Origin: Methanosphaera cuniculi
GTDB taxonomy: Archaea; Methanobacteriota; Methanobacteria; Methanobacteriales; Methanobacteriaceae
Direction: 5' to 3'
DNA length: 58,383 bases
Assembly: GCF_003149675.1 (NCBI RefSeq)
Contig: NZ_LWMS01000047.1
Span: 1 to 58,383, forward strand
Under the pieces are notes generated by a model. It was not told the DNA's origin and made no database searches. It saw nothing but the letters and a program-made list of their open reading frames with translations. This document shows positions 39,166 through 47,308 of the stretch, piece by piece (within the stretch, counting starts at the first letter, position 1; every line of letters starts with the position of its first letter). The position numbers and the translations under genes are program-made.

Positions 39166-39207
39166 TTTATATCATCTCATTATTTCTTATATAATATATT
39201 ACATTGA

Positions 39208-39243
39208 TGTACTATATATAACTTTAGTGTATAAATTTGTACA
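39208..39243. promoter_or_regulatory. TRP-box-like TrpY operator in the trpY-trpE intergenic region
   Basis: Three TGTAC(A/T)-like hexamers occur: TGTACT 39208-39213, TGTATA 39228-39233 and TGTACA 39238-39243, with starts 20 and 10 bases apart. TGTACA is the published TRP-box consensus of Methanothermobacter TrpY. The first box abuts the likely trpE TATA element (TTATATATAGT on the minus strand, 39222-39212). A likely trpY TATA (TATATAAATA) lies at 39265-39274; TATAAAT at 39229-39235 is an alternative. Confidence 0.7.
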
Positions 39244-39347
39244 TTATACTTTAATAGTAAACAATATATAAATATAAAATAAGCATATAATACTCCAAAA
39301 AAAGCTAATTAAAAATTAAACAATATAAAAAGGGAGAGAAAACCACT

Positions 39348-39851
39348 ATGTGGAGCGATATAATAGAAAAATTCGACAAATATCCATCACAACAAAAAGT
39401 AATAATAAAACTAGTACAACTAGGACTAAGAGTATCAGATAATAAAAAAATCTACTGTGATGACATAGAAATAAATATATCATCACTAGCAAAAACACTA
39501 AATACAGATAGACGCGTAGTAATAGCAACAATAGAAAATATACTATCTGATAAAACACTAAAAAAGATCTTCATGAATCTAACACCATCAGGACCTATGC
39601 TATCTGACATATCATCAGAACTAGGACTAGGTGTAATAGAAATAGAAGGATCAGCAAAAAAGCCAGGAATACTAAATGAAGTAACAAAAATATTATCAGA
39701 TAAAAAAATAAGTATAAGACAAGCATATGCAAGTGATCCAGAATTAGATCCACTACCTCATCTTACAATAATAACAGATAAACCAGTAGAAGGCAATATG
39801 ATAAATTTACTTCTTAAAATTGATGGAATCACAAAAGTATCTTTATACTAA
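39348..39851 (+). CDS. trpY: TrpY, tryptophan-sensitive transcription regulator
   Basis: Repressor of the trp operon. The 167 residues have an N-terminal helix-turn-helix (about 15-70, with EINISSLAKTLNTDRRVVIATIENI), a linker, and a C-terminal ACT-like ligand domain (about 92-167) beginning VIEIEGSAKKPGILNEVTKIL, where tryptophan should bind. It is divergently transcribed from trpE across 192 bases, as described for Methanothermobacter, where TrpY binds TGTACA boxes, represses itself without Trp and represses both directions with Trp. A GGGAGAG site (39332-39338) precedes the ATG. The C-tract/T-run at 40055-40075 lies about 200 bases after its stop. Confidence 0.9.
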   Translation: MWSDIIEKFDKYPSQQKVIIKLVQLGLRVSDNKKIYCDDIEINISSLAKTLNTDRRVVIATIENILSDKTLKKIFMNLTPSGPMLSDISSELGLGVIEIEGSAKKPGILNEVTKILSDKKISIRQAYASDPELDPLPHLTIITDKPVEGNMINLLLKIDGITKVSLY

Positions 39852-40054
39852 AAAAAGAATTAAAAAAAATAGTCTATATAATAAGTTTTTTTTCTAAAAA
39901 ATATAAAGAAATAATAAAAAAAAGTAAAGAAAAAATCAAATAAGACTTTAAAAAAGAGTCTTATCTTTTTTACAAAAAAAATAATAAAAAAAGAAAAAAA
40001 TAGGTAAGAAATATTCCACAATTTTCTAATGGTTTATCTTTCCTAAAAATTTCT

Positions 40055-40075
40055 CCCCCTTTTACTCTTTTTTTT
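40055..40075 (+). terminator. C5/T-run tract at the convergent trpY-Pip end
   Basis: CCCCC (40055-40059), TTTTACTC and a T8 run (40068-40075) read in plus orientation about 205 bases after trpY. The T-run overlaps the stop codon of the convergent Pip-like gene. Assignment to trpY is inferred from orientation. Confidence 0.45.
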
Positions 40076-41399
40076 AATGTAGTAAGAATAATTTACTCTC
40101 AGTAAGTTTTTCATCATACTTTTTAAATCTTTTATCTAATTTTTCTTTAACAATTACACTAAATATTATAGCAAGAATTGGGAAGATAATTAGACATACA
40201 AGATTTCCAATGAAAGATGGCCAAATAATACCAAATACAGTATCTTTAAGCATTAAAATACCATATGTCATAGGTAGATATGGCATTAAAGCTTGCATGA
40301 TTGGAGCCATAATTTCAATTGGATAAATACCATTAGTACCAGATATCTGGAATACTAGTATTATAAGAGCAATAGCTTTTCCCACATTTCCAAATACAGA
40401 AACAAGTGAATAAATTAATACCATAAAGGAAAGTCCCACAATAATCATTGAAATGAGCATCATCACAGGATCTGCTATAGTTATACCAATAAGATTTAAT
40501 CCAATAAATGTTACAATACTCTGGAATATGTTTAAAAAGAAGAATAATGTAAATTTACCGACATAAATTTCAGATGGTGTATATTTTTCTTCATCTTTAA
40601 CAGGATTTGTACTTAGAAGTGCTACAAGAATAATACAACCTACCCAACTTGCAAGAACACTATAAAATGGTGTTACTTGTTGAGCATAATTATCAGCTTT
40701 AAAATAACTAAAGTTACTAAGAACTGTTGGTGAATGGAAATATTCACCTGCATTATTCATCATAGCTTCTTGTGTTGCAGCTTCACTTGTTGTAGTATTT
40801 GATGCATTAGTCATACTTGTATTATTTGCTCCCATTTGATCTGCTGTAATTTGTTGAGTTACAACAGGATTTTGAGCATACTTTTGCATATTATACTGTT
40901 TCATTATTGAGTTACTAATTTCTGTATTAACTTTTGTTGCAGCATTTGATGTTATCTTAGGTGCAACAGGACTTGTTTTACCATTGGAAATATATTGGAT
41001 TGTAGCTTGATGAGGATTATCTGAATTAATAGATAATACATCTTCAGTGAATCCTGCAGGAATCACAATGGCAGCATAATTTGTACCATTTTTTATCAGA
41101 CTCCGAGCTTCATCTTCATCTTTATAAATCCAATTAAATTTATTATTTTCTTTTAATGTTGTTACTACTTCACTTCCATAATTATATGTTGTACCATTAA
41201 TAGTTACAGGTTTATCATTATTTACAATAATAAAATCCATATTATCTGTATTTTCATATGGATCCCAACAACCATATACATTAATGATAGAATATAATGA
41301 TGGAAGAATTACTAAAGCAAGTAGAACAAAGATAACTACTGGATTTTTAACAGCAGCATTTATATCATCTTTAATTATTTGCTTAACATTTTGTATCAT
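40074..41399 (-). CDS. YhgE/Pip-type (ABC-2-like) membrane protein
   Basis: Integral membrane protein of 441 residues. After one N-terminal transmembrane segment (about 19-42, VVIFVLLALVILPSLYSIINV) comes the typical YGCWDPYENT(D)NMDFIIVNNDKP segment of the YhgE/Pip family and a soluble extracellular part (about 60-230) with poly-Asn/Thr stretches. Five or six membrane helices follow (about 240-425). Bacterial Pip proteins are generally 700-900 residues with long coiled coils, so this is the short form. Function is unclear: phage receptor, type VII or ABC-2 export have been suggested in bacteria. The ATG is preceded by GTGAT. No ATPase gene is adjacent. Confidence 0.8.
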   Translation of the reverse strand: MIQNVKQIIKDDINAAVKNPVVIFVLLALVILPSLYSIINVYGCWDPYENTDNMDFIIVNNDKPVTINGTTYNYGSEVVTTLKENNKFNWIYKDEDEARSLIKNGTNYAAIVIPAGFTEDVLSINSDNPHQATIQYISNGKTSPVAPKITSNAATKVNTEISNSIMKQYNMQKYAQNPVVTQQITADQMGANNTSMTNASNTTTSEAATQEAMMNNAGEYFHSPTVLSNFSYFKADNYAQQVTPFYSVLASWVGCIILVALLSTNPVKDEEKYTPSEIYVGKFTLFFFLNIFQSIVTFIGLNLIGITIADPVMMLISMIIVGLSFMVLIYSLVSVFGNVGKAIALIILVFQISGTNGIYPIEIMAPIMQALMPYLPMTYGILMLKDTVFGIIWPSFIGNLVCLIIFPILAIIFSVIVKEKLDKRFKKYDEKLTESKLFLLH

Positions 41400-41899
41400 T
41401 AAATCACTTTATCAATTAAGTATTAAATTTGAATCTATGAAAAGTTTATGAAAAAAATATCATAACTCTTTTTTTTCAAATTTGATATGGAGAAGTTTTT
41501 AATCAAAAAAACTCTTTGTGTACTTAAATAAAACAATGAAAAAAACTTCCAAACTTTTTTTTTTATTTGAAAAAATTATCCTAGATTTCTATAATTCATC
41601 CTTTTAAAACAATTCAATAATTTTTAATATGATAAAGTTTTTTTTTATTAATCCATTTTAAATATTTTTTATTTTTATTATATATAATTTTTTATTTATA
41701 TAATAAATCATACATATAATAATTTATACATAAATATCCAAAAGAAGTATAAAATAATAAGTATACTTTAAATAAAACCTATAATAAATTAATATTATAA
41801 TAATAAAATACTAAAAAATTAAAGATATAAATGAATTTTTTTAAATAATTTTTTAACAAAAAAAAGACATAATTTATTTTTTTCGGAGGATTAAACAAA
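41400..41899. other. 500-base AT-rich divergent region between Pip-like gene and hypC
   Basis: No gene is seen. It holds both divergent promoters. A 9-base inverted repeat (GAAGTTTTT 41492-41500; AAAAACTTC 41541-41549) followed by a T-run (41554-41563) resembles a plus-strand terminator, yet no plus-strand gene precedes it; it may mark a small RNA or be chance. Confidence 0.4.
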
Positions 41900-42124
41900 A
41901 TGTGTATAGCAGCACCAGCAAAAATTGTAGAAATAGATAATAACGTAGCTATATGTGATTTTGGTGGAGTAAAACAAAAAGCAAAACTAGACTTAGTAGA
42001 AGCAGACATTGGAAGCTACGTATTAATTCATTCAGGATATGCAATAGATACATTAACAGAAGAAGCAGCAAAAGAATCACTCGAAACCTGGAATGAGTTA
42101 TTTGAAGAATTAGAAAATGAATAA
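41900..42124 (+). CDS. hypC: HypC/HybG-type hydrogenase maturation chaperone
   Basis: Small chaperone that works with HypD to assemble the Fe(CN)2CO group of [NiFe] hydrogenases. The 74 residues begin MCIAAPAKIVEI, with the essential second-position Cys, then the conserved CDFGGVKQKAKLDLV, GSYVLIHSGYAI and a C-terminal helix. A strong GGAGG site (41885-41889) precedes the ATG. It stands alone; no other hyp gene is in the window. Methanosphaera depends on hydrogen for methanol reduction, so maturation genes are expected. Confidence 0.95.
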   Translation: MCIAAPAKIVEIDNNVAICDFGGVKQKAKLDLVEADIGSYVLIHSGYAIDTLTEEAAKESLETWNELFEELENE

Positions 42125-42355
42125 AAACACTACATATTTTTTAAGTTAAAAAAAAACTCAATTTTTAACTTAAAATACATACTTTTTTTTATAATATATT
42201 ACCTTAGATAAATTAAACTTATTTTTTTAGAATCTTAAAAAAAAATAGATTTACTCATTTTAAATTTGAAATATTAACCTAAAATTAGCTTATTTTAATT
42301 GAAAAATTAGTATTAAAAAAAAATTATTTTTTTTATAAAAAAAGTTTAGTTTTAA

Positions 42356-42430
<75 letters not shown>

Positions 42431-42506
42431 TTGAAAAATTAATTATTATGTTGTCTTTTTTGTTAATATGTTAAAATAAAATTAGTTCAATAAAGTTTTT
42501 TTTAAG

Positions 42507-42581
<75 letters not shown>

Positions 42582-42620
42582 AAATAATAATTGTTTCAAC
42601 GAACTATTACTATATTATTC

Positions 42621-42640
42621 TTTATTAATATATATACTTT
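42621..42640 (-). promoter_or_regulatory. tRNA-Ile promoter (BRE/TATA)
   Basis: On the minus strand AAAG followed by TATATATATTAA forms a good BRE/TATA element 40-59 bases upstream of the first tRNA-Ile, compatible with initiation about 15-20 bases before the tRNA. Confidence 0.55.
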
Positions 42641-42727
42641 ATGGTTCAAGAAGAGATTTAATATTTTTGATGATTATAATATTTAATCTATAAACATCAA
42701 AAATTCTCTCTTTTTATTAAATGATAA

Positions 42728-43024
42728 TTATTCTTCTTTGTTTACCATTTCATTAATTGTATCTGCCATCATGTGGTCTACAACTTCTATTTCAGCTTTA
42801 TCAATTTCATCAAGTTTTTCAGCTTCTAGTTTTGCAGCCATTGCGATGTTTGCGATACTCATACATCCTGGGTTTGTTGGTGTAATAACGATTTTTGCAA
42901 ATTTATTATCATCATCTACATCAATATCTTTGATTAATCCCATTTCTACGATACTTACACCCATATGTGGGTCAGCGATTCTTGAAAGTTTATCTTGAAT
43001 TTTTTGTTTTGTTTCTTCTGACAT
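42728..43024 (-). CDS. MIP18/DUF59-family protein (Fe-S assembly type)
   Basis: Small SufT/PaaD-like protein of 98 residues. It has the family core DPHMGVSIVEMGLIKDIDV, the central strand KIVITPTNPGCMSI with the conserved Cys, and a helix-strand ending EIEVVDHMMADT. Members are linked to Fe-S cluster maturation; methanogens have many Fe-S enzymes. GGAG precedes the ATG. It follows the ArcS-type gene by 76 bases on the same strand and could share its transcript. The precise role is inferred from family only. Confidence 0.88.
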   Translation of the reverse strand: MSEETKQKIQDKLSRIADPHMGVSIVEMGLIKDIDVDDDNKFAKIVITPTNPGCMSIANIAMAAKLEAEKLDEIDKAEIEVVDHMMADTINEMVNKEE

Positions 43025-43100
43025 TTTTATTCTCCTTATCTTTAATTATATTTTTTGTATTTTTATATATTAATTTTATTCTTTTAAATACATTTTGTTA

Positions 43101-44021
43101 TTATTTTATTTGATGTCTTATTTTTACACCTATACCTTTTGTTGCTTCAACTAGCTCTTCTCCACTCATCATTGCTTTTCCTACACCTACAACTTTTTCA
43201 TCACGTATTATTACAACTTCATCATTTGGTATAATTTCTTTATCTGCAGCATCAATTCCAGGTGTAAAAAGTGTGTTGGATTGTAAGTCAAAGTTTATAA
43301 ATACACGGTTTATATGGTTGTCTTTTAGAACTTCACCACCTTTAAGGTTAAGTGTGTAGAGTCCTGTTTCAAAGTGTAGTGTTGCAACTTGTTGTTTATC
43401 TTGTATGATTTGTGTGTTAAATCGTCCTCTGGTTTGTGTATCATCTGTTATTAGTGCATCTGCTTTTTTTGTGTTAAATTGATATCTTGCTATTGATCTT
43501 AAATCATGTATTTTATGCTTGTTATGTGCTACTTTATCTGCTTTTTTAACTTCTGCTTTTAGATTATCTAGTGATTCACGTGATCTAGTTGATCCATCAT
43601 CACATGTGTATACTACATTATCTAGGTATTCTTCACATGCTTGACGATATCCTCCTGTTACATGTGCTATTACTTTATGATCTTTTGCATAGTTTTTTAT
43701 GCATTCTCCTGTCATTTTAATTTCTTCATCTGACCAGTCACCTGTGGTTGATGCATCATAGGATTGTATAGGGTATGTTTTTTCCATTTCACGTGGACAT
43801 ATTCCAAATGGAGATGTTAGTATTACTTCTTGTAGTCCTTTTGTATATTTTTTAAATAATGTGTGTGATTTTGATTGTGAATATGGTTTTTTCATACTAC
43901 ATGGTAGTACAACAATTGTATCTGAGTATGGTTCAAGTAGTTGCATTCTTTCTTGCCATCTTACTACTTCTGGTCTGTGTAGTGATAGTTCGCTTATACA
44001 TGGTATTTTTGCATTTTTCAT
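43101..44021 (-). CDS. ArcS-type archaeosine synthase core with PUA domain
   Basis: tRNA-modifying enzyme of 306 residues that should convert preQ0 at G15 of tRNA to archaeosine or take part in that step. It has a perfect PC-X3-KPY-X2-S-X2-H motif (Pro40 to His53, LPCSMKKPYSQSKSH), the signature shared by ArcS and QueF-like amidinotransferases. The domain continues with SPFGICPREMEKTYPIQSYDASTTGDW. The C-terminus (about 225-306) is a PUA RNA-binding domain with FTPGIDAADKEI and DEVVIIRDEKVVGVGKAMMSGEEL. Full-length euryarchaeal ArcS carries a TGT-like N-terminal part; it is absent here, so this is a split or core form. The start is ATG behind AAGGAT. Confidence 0.85.
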   Translation of the reverse strand: MKNAKIPCISELSLHRPEVVRWQERMQLLEPYSDTIVVLPCSMKKPYSQSKSHTLFKKYTKGLQEVILTSPFGICPREMEKTYPIQSYDASTTGDWSDEEIKMTGECIKNYAKDHKVIAHVTGGYRQACEEYLDNVVYTCDDGSTRSRESLDNLKAEVKKADKVAHNKHKIHDLRSIARYQFNTKKADALITDDTQTRGRFNTQIIQDKQQVATLHFETGLYTLNLKGGEVLKDNHINRVFINFDLQSNTLFTPGIDAADKEIIPNDEVVIIRDEKVVGVGKAMMSGEELVEATKGIGVKIRHQIK

Positions 44022-44221
44022 ATTTTTTTATCCTTGCATTTTTAAAAAAAAATTTTTTTTATTATTATTTATTATTTTTCTTTTTAATTTCATAAAAAAA
44101 TTTAGTATTATAAAATAAGGTATTAGTATTTTTTTCTAAAAAAAAGATTAGATTTTAAATTAATTATTTATTAGTTATTAAAAAAAAAGATGATGGAGGT
44201 TAGGTGTGAAAGTTAAGATTT

Positions 44222-45403
44222 TTAGAATAGTTTTCCTAATTTTAGTAGTGCTTTTGGTGATACTTTAATTAGTCTTTTTATGAGTGATCTTGGTGTTACT
44301 TCACTAAATTCTTCATCTTTAAATGCTGCTGCAATTTCATTAAGTTCTTCATCACTTAATGATAGTAGGTATGCTTTTGCTGCATTGTATTTTTTATAGT
44401 TTTTACCAATATGTTCATCTGTAAGTTTCACATATTCTTTAAGATTACGTTTTGAATAGTTTTCATCTTCTATTGCTTGTGCTGCTACAATTCCAGCATA
44501 TACTCCAGATTCTAGTGCTGAGTTTATTCCTCCACCTGTAAGTGGATTTACAAATCCTGCTGCATCTCCTACAACAAGAATATTATCTCCTATACGATCA
44601 GACATTAGACCATCTACTGGGTCTCCTCCAACATTTATTTCCACAGGTTGTGCATTTTTAGTTTCAGGACATGTTTTTATGAAGTCTACTAGGTGATCAT
44701 ATGCACTTTTATCTGTTTTTGATTTTAGTACTCCTATTCCTACGTTTGCTATGTCATCACCTTTAGGGAATATCCATACATATCCTCCTGGTGCTACACT
44801 TCCAAAGAATAATGATATGTCCTGGTTATTTACCATATCTACTCCTGCCATTTCAAATTGTACACAGGATTCCATATGTTCTGCTGGTGTGTTGCATTTA
44901 AGACCTGCCATTCGTCCTATTCTTGATTCAGGTCCATCTGCTGCTATGATAATTTTAGCTTTTATTTCTATTGGTTCTCCCATATGGTCTGCTTCTACGA
45001 TAAATCCATCATCAATACGTTTAAGACTTTTTGCATTGGTTTTTATCATAATTTCAGCACCAGCACGTGCTGCATCCATTGCCATATGTTTATCAAATAC
45101 TTTACGTTCAAGAATGTAACCTGCTTCTGGTATTGGTATGGTTGATGTGTCAAGGAATACATTTGTATTATCTGGTGCTACAAGTCTTACTCCATCTAGT
45201 TCTCGTGCAATCCATCTAGGGTCTGGTTTAATTCCAAGTTCTTTAAGTCCTTCTTTAGATACACCTTCTGCACATCTTTTTGGTGATCCTATTTCTGATT
45301 TTCTATCAATTAATAATACATTTGCTCCTTTTAGTGCTGCTTCTTTTGCTGCTAATGATCCGGATGGTCCTGCTCCTACTACTAAAATATCTGTTTCTAT
45401 CAT
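44222..45403 (-). CDS. digeranylgeranylglycerophospholipid reductase (geranylgeranyl reductase)
   Basis: FAD enzyme that saturates the isoprenoid chains of archaeal ether lipids. I use the ATG at 45403 (393 residues, MIETDILVVGAG), 7 bases after AGGAG (45415-45411); a longer frame has a poor basic extension. FAD motifs are DILVVGAGPSGSLAAKEAALKGA, the PKRCAEGVSKEG segment and GDAAGFVNPLTGGGINSALES. A 54-residue two-cluster ferredoxin gene ends 32 bases upstream on the same strand. In Methanosarcina acetivorans a neighbouring ferredoxin is known to be needed for full lipid reduction, so the pair is likely functional here. Confidence 0.95.
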   Translation of the reverse strand: MIETDILVVGAGPSGSLAAKEAALKGANVLLIDRKSEIGSPKRCAEGVSKEGLKELGIKPDPRWIARELDGVRLVAPDNTNVFLDTSTIPIPEAGYILERKVFDKHMAMDAARAGAEIMIKTNAKSLKRIDDGFIVEADHMGEPIEIKAKIIIAADGPESRIGRMAGLKCNTPAEHMESCVQFEMAGVDMVNNQDISLFFGSVAPGGYVWIFPKGDDIANVGIGVLKSKTDKSAYDHLVDFIKTCPETKNAQPVEINVGGDPVDGLMSDRIGDNILVVGDAAGFVNPLTGGGINSALESGVYAGIVAAQAIEDENYSKRNLKEYVKLTDEHIGKNYKKYNAAKAYLLSLSDEELNEIAAAFKDEEFSEVTPRSLIKRLIKVSPKALLKLGKLF

Positions 45404-45435
45404 ATTATTTCTCCTAAAAAAAAGTTTATTTTTTT

Positions 45436-45600
45436 TTATTGTAGTTCTAATGCTTCTATTGGACATGTTTTTACACATAATCCACATTTTGTACATTTTT
45501 CTTCATCAATTACTATTTTAAGTTCTTCAACTTCAATAGCATCTACAGGACATACTCCAGCACATGCTCCGCAATACATACAAAATTCTTTAATTATCAT
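45436..45600 (-). CDS. two-cluster [4Fe-4S] ferredoxin (54 residues)
   Basis: A short gene: the ATG at 45600 opens 54 codons ending at 45436. Two complete cluster motifs are present, CMYCGACAGVCP and CTKCGLCVKTCP, so two [4Fe-4S] clusters are expected. It is the smallest 2[4Fe-4S] form, with both motifs in about 45 residues. GGGTGA precedes the start. It sits 32 bases before the geranylgeranyl reductase and after a zinc-ribbon gene, all on one strand. Most likely it is the electron donor to the reductase. Confidence 0.95.
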   Translation of the reverse strand: MIIKEFCMYCGACAGVCPVDAIEVEELKIVIDEEKCTKCGLCVKTCPIEALELQ

Positions 45601-45688
45601 CCTTTTCACCCATTAATTCAATTTCATTTTTTATATGTTTTTTTTTTATTAAATCTATTTTTCTCTTTTTTTTAATCTCTCATTTTTT

Positions 45689-45898
45689 TTATTCTGTTTT
45701 TTCTTCATCTAGTTTTGCAGCTTCTGCTCGTCTTTTATCTATTGCTTCATCACGTGTTATGAATATATATCCACAGTTTGAGCATTTTAGTTCTCCATTT
45801 TGTGCATATGCTAGAAATTGTTTATCTAAGTCTCTGTGTTGTGTTTTATCTTTTGAACCACATTTTGGACATGGTTTTATTAATTCATCTATTTTCAT
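45689..45898 (-). CDS. small zinc-ribbon protein
   Basis: The 69 residues contain two CxxC pairs: PCPKCGSKDKTQHR and KCSNCGYIFITR, forming a treble-clef/zinc-ribbon like those of transcription factors. A Lys/Glu-rich helix (DEAIDKRRAEAAKLDEEKTE) ends the protein. GGAG precedes the ATG. The SWIM-protein gene ends 4 bases upstream, so the two are translationally coupled. The function is unknown; it could bind RNA, DNA or a protein. Confidence 0.85.
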   Translation of the reverse strand: MKIDELIKPCPKCGSKDKTQHRDLDKQFLAYAQNGELKCSNCGYIFITRDEAIDKRRAEAAKLDEEKTE

Positions 45899-45902
45899 TT
45901 AA

Positions 45903-46172
45903 TTACAACTCCCCTTCTTTGTTTTTCAGTATGTCTAGAAGTTTAAATTGTGCTGCTTGTAAGTGTTTACAGTAGAAACTACCAGGTTGTCTCTGATTTC
46001 TATATACATAATCAGCACAATCACAATTCCAGTATCCATAAATCATTGATACAATATAACTTTCTGTATCATTTTTTTTAACTTCAAAGATAATATGATC
46101 ATCTTCATAGTGTTTTACATCTACACTACCTTTTTGATATAAATTATATCCTTCTATAATTCTATTTGACAT
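45903..46172 (-). CDS. SWIM-type zinc-finger protein
   Basis: The 89 residues contain the SWIM signature CxCx(n)CxH: NCDCADYVYRNQRQPG ends with YCKHLQAA, so Cys, Cys, Cys and His can bind zinc. The N-terminal part (about 1-45) is beta-rich with VKHYEDDHIIFEVKK. SWIM domains occur in nucleases, transposase-like proteins and Shu-complex repair proteins, but this is a stand-alone domain. It is coupled to the following zinc-ribbon gene by 4 bases and lies upstream of the ferredoxin and reductase. Its molecular partner is unknown. Confidence 0.85.
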   Translation of the reverse strand: MSNRIIEGYNLYQKGSVDVKHYEDDHIIFEVKKNDTESYIVSMIYGYWNCDCADYVYRNQRQPGSFYCKHLQAAQFKLLDILKNKEGEL

Positions 46173-46345
46173 TTTATCTAATTATCCTCGATAAAAAAAT
46201 TAATTCAAAGTTTTAGTTATTATCATAGATTTTAATTTTTTTCTTCTATTTTATGTTAAAATAATTCATTATTATTTATGTGTATATTTATAGTTAATAA
46301 TTTTGTTATATTTATGAATTATATATTTATAGTAAAAATAAATTA

Positions 46346-46359
46346 GAAAAAGGTGGGGG
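46346..46359 (-). terminator. C5-containing tract plus short U-run after the TM2-like gene
   Basis: CCCCCACC (46359-46352) is followed by T-rich sequence (46351-46347) about 50 bases after the stop codon, in minus orientation. It is a weaker member of the recurring motif. Confidence 0.4.
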
Positions 46360-46408
46360 AGATACTTAAAGTTATATTTTTAATTTTTTTTTATCTTAAA
46401 ACTATTTT

Positions 46409-46996
46409 TTATTCATTAATATAATATTTTTTATAGTCTTTTATTACATCAAGCAGTTGATATATTCCATTAAATAATCCAATTACTAGAAATATTTCAT
46501 ATCTCATTGAAAGTATTGATGTTATTATTGCTATTGTTATAAATATGAATGCTTTTTTATATTCTTTAAGATATATTTGTCCTAATCCTACACAAAGTAT
46601 ACTTAGTAGTATTGTTAGCCATAGTTTTTTTCCTTTTTTAGGCTCAATTTTATTAAATGTAGATGGTCCACGGTATTGTGTTTCATAGTAGTCATTATCA
46701 TTTCTTCGACTACTGGTTTTATTTTGATTTTGTGCTTTTCGTATTACTGGATTTGTTTGTGTATAATTTGATCCTGGTCCTTTATATTGTGTTTCGTAGT
46801 AGTCATTATTATTTCTTTGTTTATTTATTTGTACTGTTTTTTCTAGATTTTGTTGTTCATTAGGGGTGATGTTGTTTTTTGTATTTGAATTTTGTATATG
46901 ACATATGATGGTAGGATTTTCTGGTAGTTGATATCCACAGTTTATGCATATTTTAGCATCATCTGGATTTTCATAGTTACATCTGTCACATTTCAT
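46409..46996 (-). CDS. zinc-ribbon, repeat-linker, TM2-like membrane protein
   Basis: Hypothetical 195-residue protein with three parts. Residues 1-28 are a zinc ribbon [23 protein letters not shown]. Residues about 30-125 form a disordered Asn/Gln-rich linker with a duplicated unit, [13 protein letters not shown] and [14 protein letters not shown]. Residues about 128-185 are two membrane helices with [21 protein letters not shown], a TM2-type signature. Similar zinc-ribbon/TM2 layouts occur in archaea and Firmicutes; the function is unknown. GGAG precedes the ATG. The repeated Tyr-rich unit might be a modification or protein-binding site. Confidence 0.82.
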   Translation of the reverse strand: MKCDRCNYENPDDAKICINCGYQLPENPTIICHIQNSNTKNNITPNEQQNLEKTVQINKQRNNNDYYETQYKGPGSNYTQTNPVIRKAQNQNKTSSRRNDNDYYETQYRGPSTFNKIEPKKGKKLWLTILLSILCVGLGQIYLKEYKKAFIFITIAIITSILSMRYEIFLVIGLFNGIYQLLDVIKDYKKYYINE

Positions 46997-47308
46997 TTTT
47001 TATCTAAAACTCCTATATTAAAAAAGTATTATATATTTATTTTATATATTAGTATTAATTAGATTTTACCATCATTTTTTTTTTCTTTAAAAATTTAGTA
47101 CATATAATAAAAAAAATATACTTTTATTTTTAAATAAAGAAGAATCTATGAATTAAAATTCACTTTAAAACTATTAATATTTAAATAAATTAAAAATCAT
47201 ATATACTATTAATAACTATGAATATTAATAAAATTTTCAAAAAGCATTGGGAAGATTATTTTTTTAGTAATATGAATAGTGGTATAATCAAATGGGAGAA
47301 TAATACAC
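46997..47308. other. AT-rich divergent noncoding region
   Basis: The region lies between the start of the TM2-like gene (minus) and the SIS isomerase (plus). No gene is seen. It carries both promoters; TGGGAGAAT at 47292-47300 is the ribosome-binding site of the SIS gene. Confidence 0.5.

Noticed and set aside
41492-41563. Inverted repeat followed by a T-run upstream of hypC
   Set aside because: It looks like a terminator but no plus-strand gene precedes it; the arms are A/T-only apart from GAAG/CTTC, so chance is likely.
45404-45496. N-terminal extension of geranylgeranyl reductase
   Set aside because: It is basic and unrelated to the family, overlaps the ferredoxin gene, and the AGGAG lies in front of the ATG at 45403.
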